Assembly: GCA_021732745.1 (NCBI GenBank)
Contig: JAKFUK010000004.1
Coordinates: 359,333 to 423,332 of the forward strand
Reading direction: 5' to 3'
Source of the DNA: Nevskia sp.
GTDB taxonomy: Bacteria > Pseudomonadota > Gammaproteobacteria > Nevskiales > Nevskiaceae
Length of the DNA: 64,000 nt
Positions 36,115 to 43,931 of the stretch are shown in pieces (positions within the stretch are counted from its first letter, which is position 1; every line of letters begins with the position of its first letter). Made by a program: the position numbers and the translations under genes. The notes under the pieces were generated by a model, which made no database searches, had not been told where the DNA came from, and saw only the letters and a program-made list of their open reading frames with translations.

Positions 36115-37176
36115 ATGACCGATCTGACCAACCCCCTGCAAACCGACGGCTTCGAATTCGTCGAATTCACCGCCCCCACACCGGCCGGCGTGGCGCAACT
36201 GCACGCGCTGTTCGAACTGCTCGGCTTCACCAAGGTGGCTCGCCATCGCTCCAAGGACGTGACCCTGTTCAAGCAGGGCGACATCCACTTCCTGGTCAAC
36301 GGCACGCCGTACACGCACTTCGCCCAGTTCGCGATCGCCCACGGGCCTTCCGCCTGCGCCATGGGCTGGCGGGTGAAGGACGCACCGGCCGCCTTCCGCC
36401 ATGCCGTGGCGCAGGGTGCGGTGCCCTTCGATACCCGGCCCGGCTTCATGGAACTGAACCTGCCGGCGGTCTATGGCATCGGCAACAGCGTTCTTTATTT
36501 CATTGACCGCTACGGCGAACAGTCGATCTACGACGTTGATTTCATTCCGATTCCGGGCGCCGAGCAGCAACCTGTCGGCGTCGGCCTGACGACACTCGAC
36601 CACCTGACCCACAACGTCGCCCACGGCAACATGGATGTCTGGGCTGGGTTCTACACGCGGATCGCCAATTTCCGCGAAATCCGTTATTTCGACATCGAAG
36701 GCAAACTGACGGGTCTCGTGTCGCGCGCGATGACCAGCCCCTGCGGCAAGCTCAGGATTCCGATCAACGAAAGCGCCGATGACAAGAGCCAGATCGCCGA
36801 ATTCATCCGCGACTATCGCGGCGAAGGCATCCAGCATCTGGCACTCGCCACCGACGACATCTTTGCCACCGTCGAAGCCCTGCGCGCGCGCGGCGTGGTG
36901 TTCATGGACACGCCAGACACCTACTACGACAAGACCGATGCTCGCGTGCCGAATCACGGCGAAAATCTGGCGCGGCTGCACAAGCTGAAAATCCTGATCG
37001 ACGGCGCGCCGGTCGAAGGCATCCTGCTGCAGATCTTCACCAGCACGGTGATCGGCCCGATCTTTTTCGAGATCATCCAGCGCAAGGGCAACGAAGGCTT
37101 CGGCGAAGGCAATTTCAAGGCGCTGTTCGAGTCGATCGAGGAAGACCAGATACGCCGGGGCGTGCTGACGGCTTGA
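36115..37176 (+). CDS. hppD: 4-hydroxyphenylpyruvate dioxygenase
   Basis: 353 residues. Converts 4-hydroxyphenylpyruvate to homogentisate with Fe(II). Two VOC domains; iron ligands are visible in LDHLTHNV, IQHLALATDD and IFFEIIQRKGNEGFGEGNF (Glu). The first domain has a non-metal VOC repeat ending YFIDRYGE. An aromatic aminotransferase step between phhA and this enzyme must be encoded elsewhere. Followed by a toxin-antitoxin pair, not directly by hmgA. Confidence 0.97.
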   Translation: MTDLTNPLQTDGFEFVEFTAPTPAGVAQLHALFELLGFTKVARHRSKDVTLFKQGDIHFLVNGTPYTHFAQFAIAHGPSACAMGWRVKDAPAAFRHAVAQGAVPFDTRPGFMELNLPAVYGIGNSVLYFIDRYGEQSIYDVDFIPIPGAEQQPVGVGLTTLDHLTHNVAHGNMDVWAGFYTRIANFREIRYFDIEGKLTGLVSRAMTSPCGKLRIPINESADDKSQIAEFIRDYRGEGIQHLALATDDIFATVEALRARGVVFMDTPDTYYDKTDARVPNHGENLARLHKLKILIDGAPVEGILLQIFTSTVIGPIFFEIIQRKGNEGFGEGNFKALFESIEEDQIRRGVLTA

Positions 37177-37220
37177 GCGCATGCGGGGTATCCGCCAGCC
37201 GGTAGTAATGCGTCACGATT

Positions 37221-37237
37221 GGTAACGTATCGTTACC
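37221..37237 (+). promoter_or_regulatory. Palindromic operator of the RHH/PIN pair
   Basis: GGTAACG-TAT-CGTTACC, a perfect 7-bp inverted repeat with a 3-bp centre, 26 bases before the antitoxin ATG. Ribbon-helix-helix antitoxins such as FitA bind inverted repeats of this size. Confidence 0.65.
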
Positions 37238-37263
37238 GTTTCGCTGCCAATTGGAACCCGACC

Positions 37264-37506
37264 ATGCCGTCGATCCTGCTCAAGAATCTGCCCGAGAACC
37301 TGCATCGCAGCCTGAAGGCGCGTGCGGCGCGCAACCATCGCTCCTTGAACAAGGAAGCGATTGCCTTGCTGGAAGCGGCGATTGCAGCCCCCGCTGCGGA
37401 TATCGATGATGCGTTCGCGCGCCTGCTCGCCGCTGGCGATGCGCTCGCACGTACCGGCGTCGACTTCGAAGCCTGGGCTGCACAGAGCCGGGATGTCTGG
37501 CGTTGA
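37264..37506 (+). CDS. FitA-like ribbon-helix-helix antitoxin
   Basis: 80 residues from the ATG at 37264 (MPSILLKNLPENLHRSLKAR). The opening strand plus AARNHRSLNKEAIALLEAAI is the Arc-type RHH DNA-binding unit common to FitA/VapB antitoxins, followed by an acidic C-terminal tail ending SRDVWR. The in-frame extension to 37219 would span the operator and is rejected. Its stop overlaps the toxin's TTG start. Confidence 0.88.
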   Translation: MPSILLKNLPENLHRSLKARAARNHRSLNKEAIALLEAAIAAPAADIDDAFARLLAAGDALARTGVDFEAWAAQSRDVWR

Positions 37507-37910
37507 CTCTGGCCTTGACTGAAGCCGCGTCGCCGACCCTGCATCTGGATACCAATATCCTGGTATTTGGCTTGCGGCCCGGGCACGAAGCGCGAACGCT
37601 CATCGCGGCCGCCATAAGTCGTCGCCACCGCCTGGGCGTGTCGGCAATGGCTTGGGCAGAGTTTCGCTGCGGACCGCTCGATTCCGAGTCCGCGGATGCC
37701 TGGGCGGCGCTGCTCGCGGGGCAAGTGATCCCGGTCGATCAGGCGATCGCCGAGCGTGCGGCCGTCCTGTTCAACCTCACGGGCCGTCGCAGCCGTTCAC
37801 TACCCGACTGCCTGATCGCCGCCACCGCGATGGCGCGCGGCGCGCGACTGGCCACCCTCAATCGAGCCGATTTCGAGCCGCTGCTGCGTTACGGCCTCGA
37901 ACTCGCCTGA
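37503..37910 (+). CDS. PIN-domain toxin (VapC/FitB-like ribonuclease)
   Basis: 135 residues from a TTG at 37503 that overlaps the antitoxin stop (TTGA). PIN residues: LHLDTNILVFGLRPG (Asp), MAWAEFRCG (Glu), RSLPDCLIAATAMARGARLA (Asp), then TLNRADFEPL. Should cleave RNA when free of antitoxin. The pair interrupts the hppD-hmgA order, and its own operator suggests separate transcription. Confidence 0.88.
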   Translation: MTLALTEAASPTLHLDTNILVFGLRPGHEARTLIAAAISRRHRLGVSAMAWAEFRCGPLDSESADAWAALLAGQVIPVDQAIAERAAVLFNLTGRRSRSLPDCLIAATAMARGARLATLNRADFEPLLRYGLELA

Positions 37911-37940
37911 CCGATTCAAGAAACCCCCGAGGTAACACCC

Positions 37941-39080
37941 ATGCGCAAGTGGATCCACATCCCGCAGGTCGAAGGCCTGGCCTCGCGGCAGGCGCATGCC
38001 GATCTGCCGCCCGGCACGGTCGAGCGCGAACTGGGCAAGGAAGGCTTTTTCGGCCCGTCGACCCAGATGATCCATCCGCGTCCGCCCACGGATTGGACGA
38101 GCTGGGACGGCCCTTTGCGCCCGCGCGCCTTCGACTGCAAGAAACTGCCACCCGATGGCGCCAGCCCCTGGCATGCCAGCGAATTGCTGCACAACGCCCA
38201 CTGCCGGATGCGCTACTGGAACGTCGCGGCGAGCATGGATCATCTGGTCCGCAATGCCGATGGCGACGAGTTGCTGTTCGTCCACGCCGGCCGCGCCGAG
38301 CTGTACTGCGACTACGGCCATCTGAGTATCGAAGCTGGCGATTACGTGGTGCTGCCGCGCGGCACCATGTGGCGGCTGGACCTCGCCGAGCCGATGCAAT
38401 TGCTGCTGATCGAAGCCACCAATGGCAGCTACCAGTTGCCGGACAAGGGACTGGTCGGCGACCACGCGATCTTCGACCCGGCGATGCTCGATCTGCCGCG
38501 CATCGACGAGGCGTTCAAGGCGCAATCAGCCCTCGCTGGCGAATGGCGGGTGGTGATCAAGCGCCGCAATCTGCTGTCGGTGGTCACTTACCCCTACAAC
38601 CCGCTCGATGCGCTGGGCTGGCACGGCACCTTGCATCCGGTGCGGATCAATGTTCGCGACATCCGGCCGCTGACCTCCCACCGCTACCACCTGCCGCCGA
38701 GCGCGCACACCACGTTTGTCGCCAACCGCTTCGTCGTCTGCACCTTCGTACCGCGCCCCTTCGAGACCGATCCGGGGGCGATCAAGGTGCCGTTCTTCCA
38801 CAACAACGACGACTACGACGAAGTGATCTTCTATCACTCCGGCGACTTCTTCAGCCGCGACGGCATCCACCCCGGCATGGTCACGCTCCATCCCTGCGGC
38901 TTCACCCACGGCCCGCACCCGAAAGCGCTCGGCAAGATGCTGGTGCAGCCGAAGCTCGCCACCGACGAATACGCCGTGATGATCGATACGCGCGACGCGC
39001 TGGAAGTGTCGGACGCGGCCGGGACGGTGGAGTGGGCGGGGTATCACCAGTCGTGGCAGGCTGTCGCCAGCACAGTTTGA
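37941..39080 (+). CDS. hmgA: Homogentisate 1,2-dioxygenase
   Basis: 379 residues, Fe(II) cupin enzyme that opens the homogentisate ring to maleylacetoacetate. The C-terminal metal site spans FHNNDDYDEVIFYHSGDFFS and HPCGFTHGPHP (His, Glu, His). RYHLPPSAHTTFVANRFVVC precedes it. Shorter than the roughly 430-residue standard enzyme, mostly from a reduced N-terminal part. The next pathway step (isomerase) is not in the window; a fumarylacetoacetase-type gene follows at 42671 after the Cpx-like genes. Confidence 0.92.
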   Translation: MRKWIHIPQVEGLASRQAHADLPPGTVERELGKEGFFGPSTQMIHPRPPTDWTSWDGPLRPRAFDCKKLPPDGASPWHASELLHNAHCRMRYWNVAASMDHLVRNADGDELLFVHAGRAELYCDYGHLSIEAGDYVVLPRGTMWRLDLAEPMQLLLIEATNGSYQLPDKGLVGDHAIFDPAMLDLPRIDEAFKAQSALAGEWRVVIKRRNLLSVVTYPYNPLDALGWHGTLHPVRINVRDIRPLTSHRYHLPPSAHTTFVANRFVVCTFVPRPFETDPGAIKVPFFHNNDDYDEVIFYHSGDFFSRDGIHPGMVTLHPCGFTHGPHPKALGKMLVQPKLATDEYAVMIDTRDALEVSDAAGTVEWAGYHQSWQAVASTV

Positions 39081-39095
39081 GCGGAGCATCAGACG

Positions 39096-39647
39096 ATGAA
39101 AGCGGAACCGATCCGATATCTGACGGAAGCTGAATACCTCGAAGGCGAGAAGCGTTCCGAGGTTCGGCATGAGTATGTTGACGGCATCGTCTATGCGATG
39201 ACCGGCGCGACTCGTCGGCACAACGACATCATCGTCAGCGCGACCTTGCAAATGGCACCCGCTGCGCGAGCGAAGCGCTGCCGCCTGAACTCGGAAAGCG
39301 TGAAGCTGCGCGTTGGCCCGGCGCGTTCTTATTACTATCCGGACATCGTCGTGAGCTGCGCTGACGAGCCGGACGCCTACTTCATCTCCTCACCCTGCGC
39401 GATCATCGAGGTCGAGTCGCGAGAAACCGCCGGCACCGATCGCCGCGAAAAGCGGCAGGCTTATCTGACCCTGAGCAGCCTGCGCGAGTACGTCATCGTC
39501 AGTCAGGACGACATTTCCGCCATCGTCTACCGCCGGACCGAGGATGGCAGCGGCTGGATCGAGGAAGCGCTGGCAACCGGCGATCTGTTGCACATCTCCT
39601 GCCTGGCCCTGGACGTTCCGCTCGACGCCCTGTTCGAGGTGTTCTGA
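39096..39647 (+). CDS. Uma2-family endonuclease-fold protein (DUF820)
   Basis: 183 residues. The restriction-endonuclease-like core is visible: KRSEVRHEYVDGIVYAMTGA, PARSYYYPDIVVSC (Asp of the PD motif), SSPCAIIEVESRET (E-x-E) and DRREKRQAYLTLSSLREYVI (Lys/Tyr helix). Such proteins are abundant in cyanobacteria and scattered elsewhere; no biological role is firmly known. Follows hmgA by 15 bases and is closed by a strong hairpin terminator. Confidence 0.88.
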   Translation: MKAEPIRYLTEAEYLEGEKRSEVRHEYVDGIVYAMTGATRRHNDIIVSATLQMAPAARAKRCRLNSESVKLRVGPARSYYYPDIVVSCADEPDAYFISSPCAIIEVESRETAGTDRREKRQAYLTLSSLREYVIVSQDDISAIVYRRTEDGSGWIEEALATGDLLHISCLALDVPLDALFEVF

Positions 39648-39652
39648 ACGCA

Positions 39653-39692
39653 CAGCAAAACGCCGGCCCGCGAAGGCCGGCGTCTTGCTGTC
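39653..39692. terminator. Two-way hairpin terminator
   Basis: ACAGCAA.ACGCCGGCC, loop CGCGAA, GGCCGGCGT.TTGCTGT: a stem of about 17 bp with one mismatch. Lies between the convergent Uma2 and Spy/CpxP genes. On the minus strand the stem is followed by TTTT. Confidence 0.8.
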
Positions 39693-39707
39693 AACTTGCA
39701 GCCCAAC

Positions 39708-40247
39708 TCAGCGCTGCTTCCAGCCCGTCTTCTCGCCACGCGCGCCGCGCTCCGGCAGGTTCTGGAGCTTCTCGGTGAGCTGGGTCTTCTGCGCGTCGGT
39801 CAGCATCGCGTAGATCTCGCCTTTCAGTGCGGCCATCTTCTGCACGCGATCGCGGGCGGCGTTGGCTTCGGCATCGGCCAACTGATTGACCAGCGTGCCG
39901 TAGCCGGCACTGCCCGGCGTGGCGGTCAGCATCGAACGATGCAGGCTCCGCATCGACTCATGCTGGGCCTTGCCGGACTCGAAGGAGGCCTTGATCGCGG
40001 TGCGGATGCTGCTGCGCTGGGCTTCGCTCAGGTCCAGCGACTTGAGCTGATGCATGAACGGCCCGCCGTGATGACGGCCATGATGGCCGCCGCGACCCTG
40101 GTGCTTGCCGCCGTGCTCGGCGCGTGCTTCCGGGGCTGCTGCGGCCCCCCGCGCGGCGTCCTGCGCCGACACGAATTGCGGCGCGGCGATCATCAGGCCG
40201 GCAACGAGCGCGGCAGCGAGGGTGGACTTCGATTTGAGCTTCAGCAT
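39708..40247 (-). CDS. Spy/CpxP-family periplasmic protein
   Basis: 179 residues from the ATG at 40247, which has GGAG at a good distance; an upstream ATG adds four residues. Signal peptide MLKLKSKSTLAAALVAGLMI to about residue 28, then a His/Gly-rich tract (EHGGKHQGRGGHHGRHHGGP), then a helical body with two LTxxQ-type motifs, LSEAQRSSIRTAI and LTDAQKTQLTEKL, the Spy/CpxP signature. Acts as a periplasmic chaperone or stress sensor. The His tract could bind metal. Divergent from the CpxR-like regulator, with a candidate CpxR box in the gap. Confidence 0.88.
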   Translation of the reverse strand: MLKLKSKSTLAAALVAGLMIAAPQFVSAQDAARGAAAAPEARAEHGGKHQGRGGHHGRHHGGPFMHQLKSLDLSEAQRSSIRTAIKASFESGKAQHESMRSLHRSMLTATPGSAGYGTLVNQLADAEANAARDRVQKMAALKGEIYAMLTDAQKTQLTEKLQNLPERGARGEKTGWKQR

Positions 40248-40355
40248 GTCTGTCTCCATTGGGGCTTGGGGTTCGCGACAGCGGTGGGGGAATCCGCTGC
40301 CGCGTTCTGCCCGATCATTGAGCGCCTTTGCCGGGTCACGATGCGTTGCGCGGCC

Positions 40356-40370
40356 GTTAAGTTCGGTAAA
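40356..40370 (+). promoter_or_regulatory. CpxR-box-like direct repeat
   Basis: GTTAA-N5-GTAAA; the E. coli consensus is GTAAA-N(4-8)-GTAAA. It lies in the 173-bp gap between the divergent Spy/CpxP gene and the response regulator, 51 bases before the latter's start. Confidence 0.5.
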
Positions 40371-40420
40371 GCCTGCCTTCGCGCCGCGCGCGCCGCACGC
40401 ATGGGCCAGACAATAGCGCC

Positions 40421-41116
40421 ATGACCAGCCGCATTCTCATTGCCGACGATGACCGCGACCTCGCCGGCCTGCTCGCCGACTACCTGCGCCACGAGTCCTA
40501 CACGGTGGAGATGGTGCACGACGGGGCCGCTGCGCTCGAACGTCTGGCATCGACCGCCCTGCCGCGCCCGGATCTGTTGATCCTCGACGTGATGATGCCC
40601 GGCCGCGACGGCCTGGAAACCCTGAAAGACCTGCGCCAGAAGCACGGCCTGCCGGTGATCATGCTGTCGGCGCGCGGCGAGCCGGTGGATCGGGTGATCG
40701 GCCTGGAACTCGGGGCCGACGATTACCTCGCCAAGCCCTGCCTGCCGCGCGAGCTGCTGGCCCGGGTCCGCGCCCGCCTGCGCACGCCGACGACCGCGAC
40801 GCCCGCCGAGCCGATCACCATCGGCGGCCTGCATATCGACGTCATGACCCGCCGCGCCACCGTCGACGGCCGCGAACTGGAACTCACCGGTGCCGAGTTT
40901 TCCTTGTTACTGGCACTGGCCACGCGGCCCGGACAGGTAGTCGACAAGGCGGTGCTGACCCGCGAAGGCCTGGGCCGCGAGATCGAACGCTTCGATCGCG
41001 CCGTCGATGTTCATATCAGCCGCCTGCGTCGCAAGCTCGCCGAAGCCGCAGCCACCGCGCCCGGCATCGACGCGGTGCGCGGCTCGGGCTACCAGTTGAT
41101 CGTCGCCGCGCCGTGA
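40421..41116 (+). CDS. cpxR: OmpR-type response regulator, CpxR-like
   Basis: 231 residues. Receiver domain with ILIADDDRD (acidic pocket), LLILDVMMPGRDGLETL (phospho-Asp) and DDYLAKPCLPRELLARV (Lys). A winged-helix C-terminal domain carries ELTGAEFSLLLALATRPGQV and RAVDVHISRLRRKL, then VRGSGYQLI. CpxR is the best fit because of the divergent Spy/CpxP gene and the coupled kinase, but the assignment rests on context. Overlaps the kinase start (GTGA). Confidence 0.85.
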   Translation: MTSRILIADDDRDLAGLLADYLRHESYTVEMVHDGAAALERLASTALPRPDLLILDVMMPGRDGLETLKDLRQKHGLPVIMLSARGEPVDRVIGLELGADDYLAKPCLPRELLARVRARLRTPTTATPAEPITIGGLHIDVMTRRATVDGRELELTGAEFSLLLALATRPGQVVDKAVLTREGLGREIERFDRAVDVHISRLRRKLAEAAATAPGIDAVRGSGYQLIVAAP

Positions 41117-42459
41117 AAACGCCAACGCTCAATCTCTACGGCCGTCTGCTGGTCTGGTTCGTCGCCGCCAACATCGTCACCCTGTTCGTCAGCGTTTTCG
41201 TCACCGAACGCTTTGCCCGCAACGCCTATCGCGGCGAGCCGGACTGGTCGGAACTGGCGAGCGGTGCCAATCGTGCGTATCTCGACGGTGGCGCGTCCGC
41301 GCTCGACGACTGGCGTGCCCGCCGCCATCGCGACGGCATCGACGCCACCCTGTTCGAGGGCCGACGCAACCTGCTGAACCGCACGCCGCCGCCGTTCGCG
41401 CGCCGCGTGCTGGAACGGGTGCCGACCGATAATTCGATCGTGCTGCGGCCGCGCCCCGGCATGGTGGTGGCTGCAGAAGCGGTGACCGGCGGCGACGGCG
41501 TGCAACGCCACCTGATCGCCTTTCGCGGTCCCCGCCCGCCGCATCCGCGCATCGAGCATCTGCTGCTGGTGCAGATCATCCTGTCGGCGCTGGTGATCGG
41601 TGCGCTTGGCTGGTGGGTGGCGCGCTCGATCGCCCGCCCGGTCGCCGCGATTGGCGATGCCACGCGGCGAATGACGGCGGGCGATCTCGCGGCCCGGGTC
41701 GGCGCGCCCTGGTCCGGACGCGACGACGAACTCGGTCGTCTGGCCGCCGATTTCGATCGCATGGCGGCGCGCATCGAAGCCCTGATCGCCCATGAACGCG
41801 GCGTGTTGCAGGACGTGTCGCACGAGCTGCGCTCGCCGCTGGCGCGCCTGCATCTGCTGCTCGATCTGGCGCGGCGCACGCCGCCGGAAGCCGCGGATGC
41901 GCACTTCGCGCGTGCCGAAGCCGAGATCGCGCGGCTCGACCGGATCATCGGCGAAGCGCTGGCGCTGTCGCGCATGGAGGCCGATCTGCCCGGCATGGCG
42001 CTGGAGCGGGTCGAACTCGGCGCGCTGGTGCAGGCGCGGATCGCGGCGTTCCAGCTTGAAGCGGACACCCGCCGGATCAGCGTCGACGCGACCGTCGCCG
42101 GCAAGCCGGCGGTCAGCGGCAGCCACAGCCTGATCGAGCGCGCGGTCGACAACCTGCTGTCGAACGCCATCAAGTTCAGCGGCGAAGGCGGGCGCATCGC
42201 GCTCGCCGTGTCGCAAACCGCCAGCGCGGCTGAAATCACCATCCGCGACCACGGCCCCGGCGTGCCGGACAGCGACCTCGCCAACCTGTTCCGGCCGTTC
42301 TTTCGCGGTGCCAACGCCAGCCGCGCCGAAGGTCACGGGCTGGGGCTGGCGATCGTCGAACGCATCGTCCGGGCGCATGGCGGCACGGTCACGGCGGTCA
42401 ATGCACCCGGTGGCGGCCTGCTGCTGCAAATTCGCCTGCCGACGGGTGCAGTTGCGTAG
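41113..42459 (+). CDS. cpxA: Sensor histidine kinase, CpxA-like
   Basis: 448 residues from a GTG at 41113. Two membrane helices (about 9-29 and 155-175) bracket a periplasmic sensor of roughly 125 residues. A HAMP segment (WWVARSIARPVAAIGDATRR) follows, then the H-box LQDVSHELRSPLARLHLLLD, N-box AVDNLLSNAIKFSGEGG, G1 DHGPGVPDSDLANLF and G2 EGHGLGLAIVERIV. The order and the Spy/CpxP neighbour make a Cpx-type envelope stress sensor likely. Confidence 0.87.
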   Translation: MKTPTLNLYGRLLVWFVAANIVTLFVSVFVTERFARNAYRGEPDWSELASGANRAYLDGGASALDDWRARRHRDGIDATLFEGRRNLLNRTPPPFARRVLERVPTDNSIVLRPRPGMVVAAEAVTGGDGVQRHLIAFRGPRPPHPRIEHLLLVQIILSALVIGALGWWVARSIARPVAAIGDATRRMTAGDLAARVGAPWSGRDDELGRLAADFDRMAARIEALIAHERGVLQDVSHELRSPLARLHLLLDLARRTPPEAADAHFARAEAEIARLDRIIGEALALSRMEADLPGMALERVELGALVQARIAAFQLEADTRRISVDATVAGKPAVSGSHSLIERAVDNLLSNAIKFSGEGGRIALAVSQTASAAEITIRDHGPGVPDSDLANLFRPFFRGANASRAEGHGLGLAIVERIVRAHGGTVTAVNAPGGGLLLQIRLPTGAVA

Positions 42460-42469
42460 GCGAACCGCG

Positions 42470-42558
42470 TTTCGCACGAAGTACACGAAGACCACCAAGG
42501 CAAAGCAAGGCACGGATTCCTGCTTTTGCTTCGTGTCCTTTGTGTACTTCGTGCGAAA
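42470..42558. repeat. Palindromic element D (CACGAAG-type arms)
   Basis: TTTCGCACGAAGTACAC (42470-42486) pairs perfectly with 42542-42558; the roughly 9-nt pattern continues inward (GAAGACCACCAAGGCAAAG against the complement of TCGTGTCCTTTGTG). Between the CpxA-like kinase and the fumarylacetoacetase, both on the plus strand; starts 10 bases after the kinase stop. Confidence 0.8.
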
Positions 42559-42670
42559 TCCTTCGTAGCCATTCCAATGCAAAGCACGATCACTCGCCGG
42601 GTACGCGGGAGGCGAGACTAGAATAGGTCCATCGTCCTTCTGGGACTTCCCGCGCAGGCGGAAAAACATC

Positions 42671-43684
42671 ATGAAACTCGCGACCTTGCGTGATGGCAGC
42701 CGCGACGGCCGGTTGGTCGTGGTCAGCCGCGACCTGGCCCACGCCGCCCCGGTGCCGCAGGTCAAGACCTTGCAGGAAGCGCTCGACGATTGGGACGCCA
42801 TCGCCCCCGATCTGCAATTGCTGTCCGACCAGCTGAACCAGGGCCGCATCGCCGGCACTTTGGCGTTTGACGCGGCCGACTGCCTGTCGCCGCTGCCGCG
42901 TGCCTACCAGTGGGCGGACGGCTCGGCCTATGTGAACCACGTCGAACTGGTGCGCCGCGCGCGCGGTGCCGACATGCCGCCGAGTTTCTGGACCGATCCG
43001 CTGATCTACCAGGGCGGTTCGGACAGCTTTTTGGCTCCGCGCGCGCCGATTCCGGCCGCCAGCGTCGACTACGGCGTCGATCTCGAAGCCGAGATCGCGG
43101 TCATCACCGGCGACGTGCCGATGGGCATCGCTGCGGATGCCGCCAGCGAGACCATCCGCCTGCTGATGCTGGTCAACGATGTCAGCTTGCGCAATCTGAT
43201 GCCCGGCGAACTGGCCAAGAACTTCGGCTTCTTCCAGTCCAAGCCATCGAGCGCTTTCAGCCCGGTGGCGATCACGCCGGACGAACTGGGCGAGGCCTGG
43301 GACGGCAGCCGCGTGCACCGGCCGCTGGTGTCGACGGTCAATCGCAGCATGCTCGGCCAGCCCGATGCCGGCACCGACATGGTGTTCGGCTTCCCCGAAC
43401 TGATCGCCCATGCTGCGAAAACCCGGCCGCTGGTCGCCGGCACCATCATCGGCAGCGGCACGGTGTCGAATCGCGGCCCGGACGGCGGCCCGGGCCGGGC
43501 GATCGTCGACGGCGGCGTCGGCTATTCCTGTCTGGTCGAACTGCGCACGGTCGAAACCCTGCGCGATGGCGCACCATCCACGCCGTATCTGCAACACGGC
43601 GACGAAGTGCGAATCGAAATGTTCGACGAAGCCGGAGCCTCGATCTTCGGCGCGATCGAGCAGGTGGTCAGGCCGTTTCCGTAA
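42671..43684 (+). CDS. Fumarylacetoacetate hydrolase family protein
   Basis: 337 residues of the FAH fold: VDLEAEIAVITGDVP (metal Glu), MLVNDVSLRNLMPGEL, and GTIIGSGTVSNRGPD. The size and start MKLATLRDGSRDGRLVVVSR match the short bacterial fumarylacetoacetases that finish tyrosine breakdown (fumarate plus acetoacetate). Location 3.6 kb from hmgA, separated by the Cpx-like genes, supports that role. Preceded by element D. Confidence 0.85.
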   Translation: MKLATLRDGSRDGRLVVVSRDLAHAAPVPQVKTLQEALDDWDAIAPDLQLLSDQLNQGRIAGTLAFDAADCLSPLPRAYQWADGSAYVNHVELVRRARGADMPPSFWTDPLIYQGGSDSFLAPRAPIPAASVDYGVDLEAEIAVITGDVPMGIAADAASETIRLLMLVNDVSLRNLMPGELAKNFGFFQSKPSSAFSPVAITPDELGEAWDGSRVHRPLVSTVNRSMLGQPDAGTDMVFGFPELIAHAAKTRPLVAGTIIGSGTVSNRGPDGGPGRAIVDGGVGYSCLVELRTVETLRDGAPSTPYLQHGDEVRIEMFDEAGASIFGAIEQVVRPFP

Positions 43685-43701
43685 CGCCCACGACGGACGC
43701 C

Positions 43702-43770
43702 GTAGGTCGGCAATCCCTTGCCGACGCGCTGTCGGGACAAGGGGTCGGCGGCAAGGGTTTGCCGCCCTAC
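43702..43770. repeat. Inverted repeat behind the fumarylacetoacetase
   Basis: GTAGGTCGGCAATCCCTTGC... (43702-43725) is imperfectly complementary to 43744-43770. The 247-bp convergent gap to rsmB holds this element and element F side by side and nothing else. Confidence 0.6.
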
Positions 43771-43794
43771 TTTCTCTGAGCGACCGCGAAAATC

Positions 43795-43924
43795 AACCGT
43801 TAAACGCAAAGGCGCGAAGAAAGGCAAAGAGGAGAACATCAAAAGCCAGACTGAAGGAAAACCAAGAATCCGTGTTTTCTTTGCGTCCTTTCTTTTCCCT
43901 TTGCGCCTTTGCGTTTAACGGTTG
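43795..43924. repeat. Palindromic element F (CGCAAAG-type arms)
   Basis: CAACCGTTAAACGCAAAGGC (43795 onward) pairs with the complement ending CGTTTAACGGTTG (43912-43924). The arms continue in purine-rich units GCGAAGAAAGGCAAAGAGG against CTTTGCGTCC...CTTTGCGCC. Outer about 20 bp perfect. Ends eight bases before the 3' end of rsmB. Confidence 0.8.
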
Positions 43925-43931
43925 CTGTTGA

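Noticed and set aside
42470..42558. CRISPR-like array
   Set aside because: The repeated 9-mers are arms of one palindrome, with no regular repeat-spacer pattern and no cas genes.
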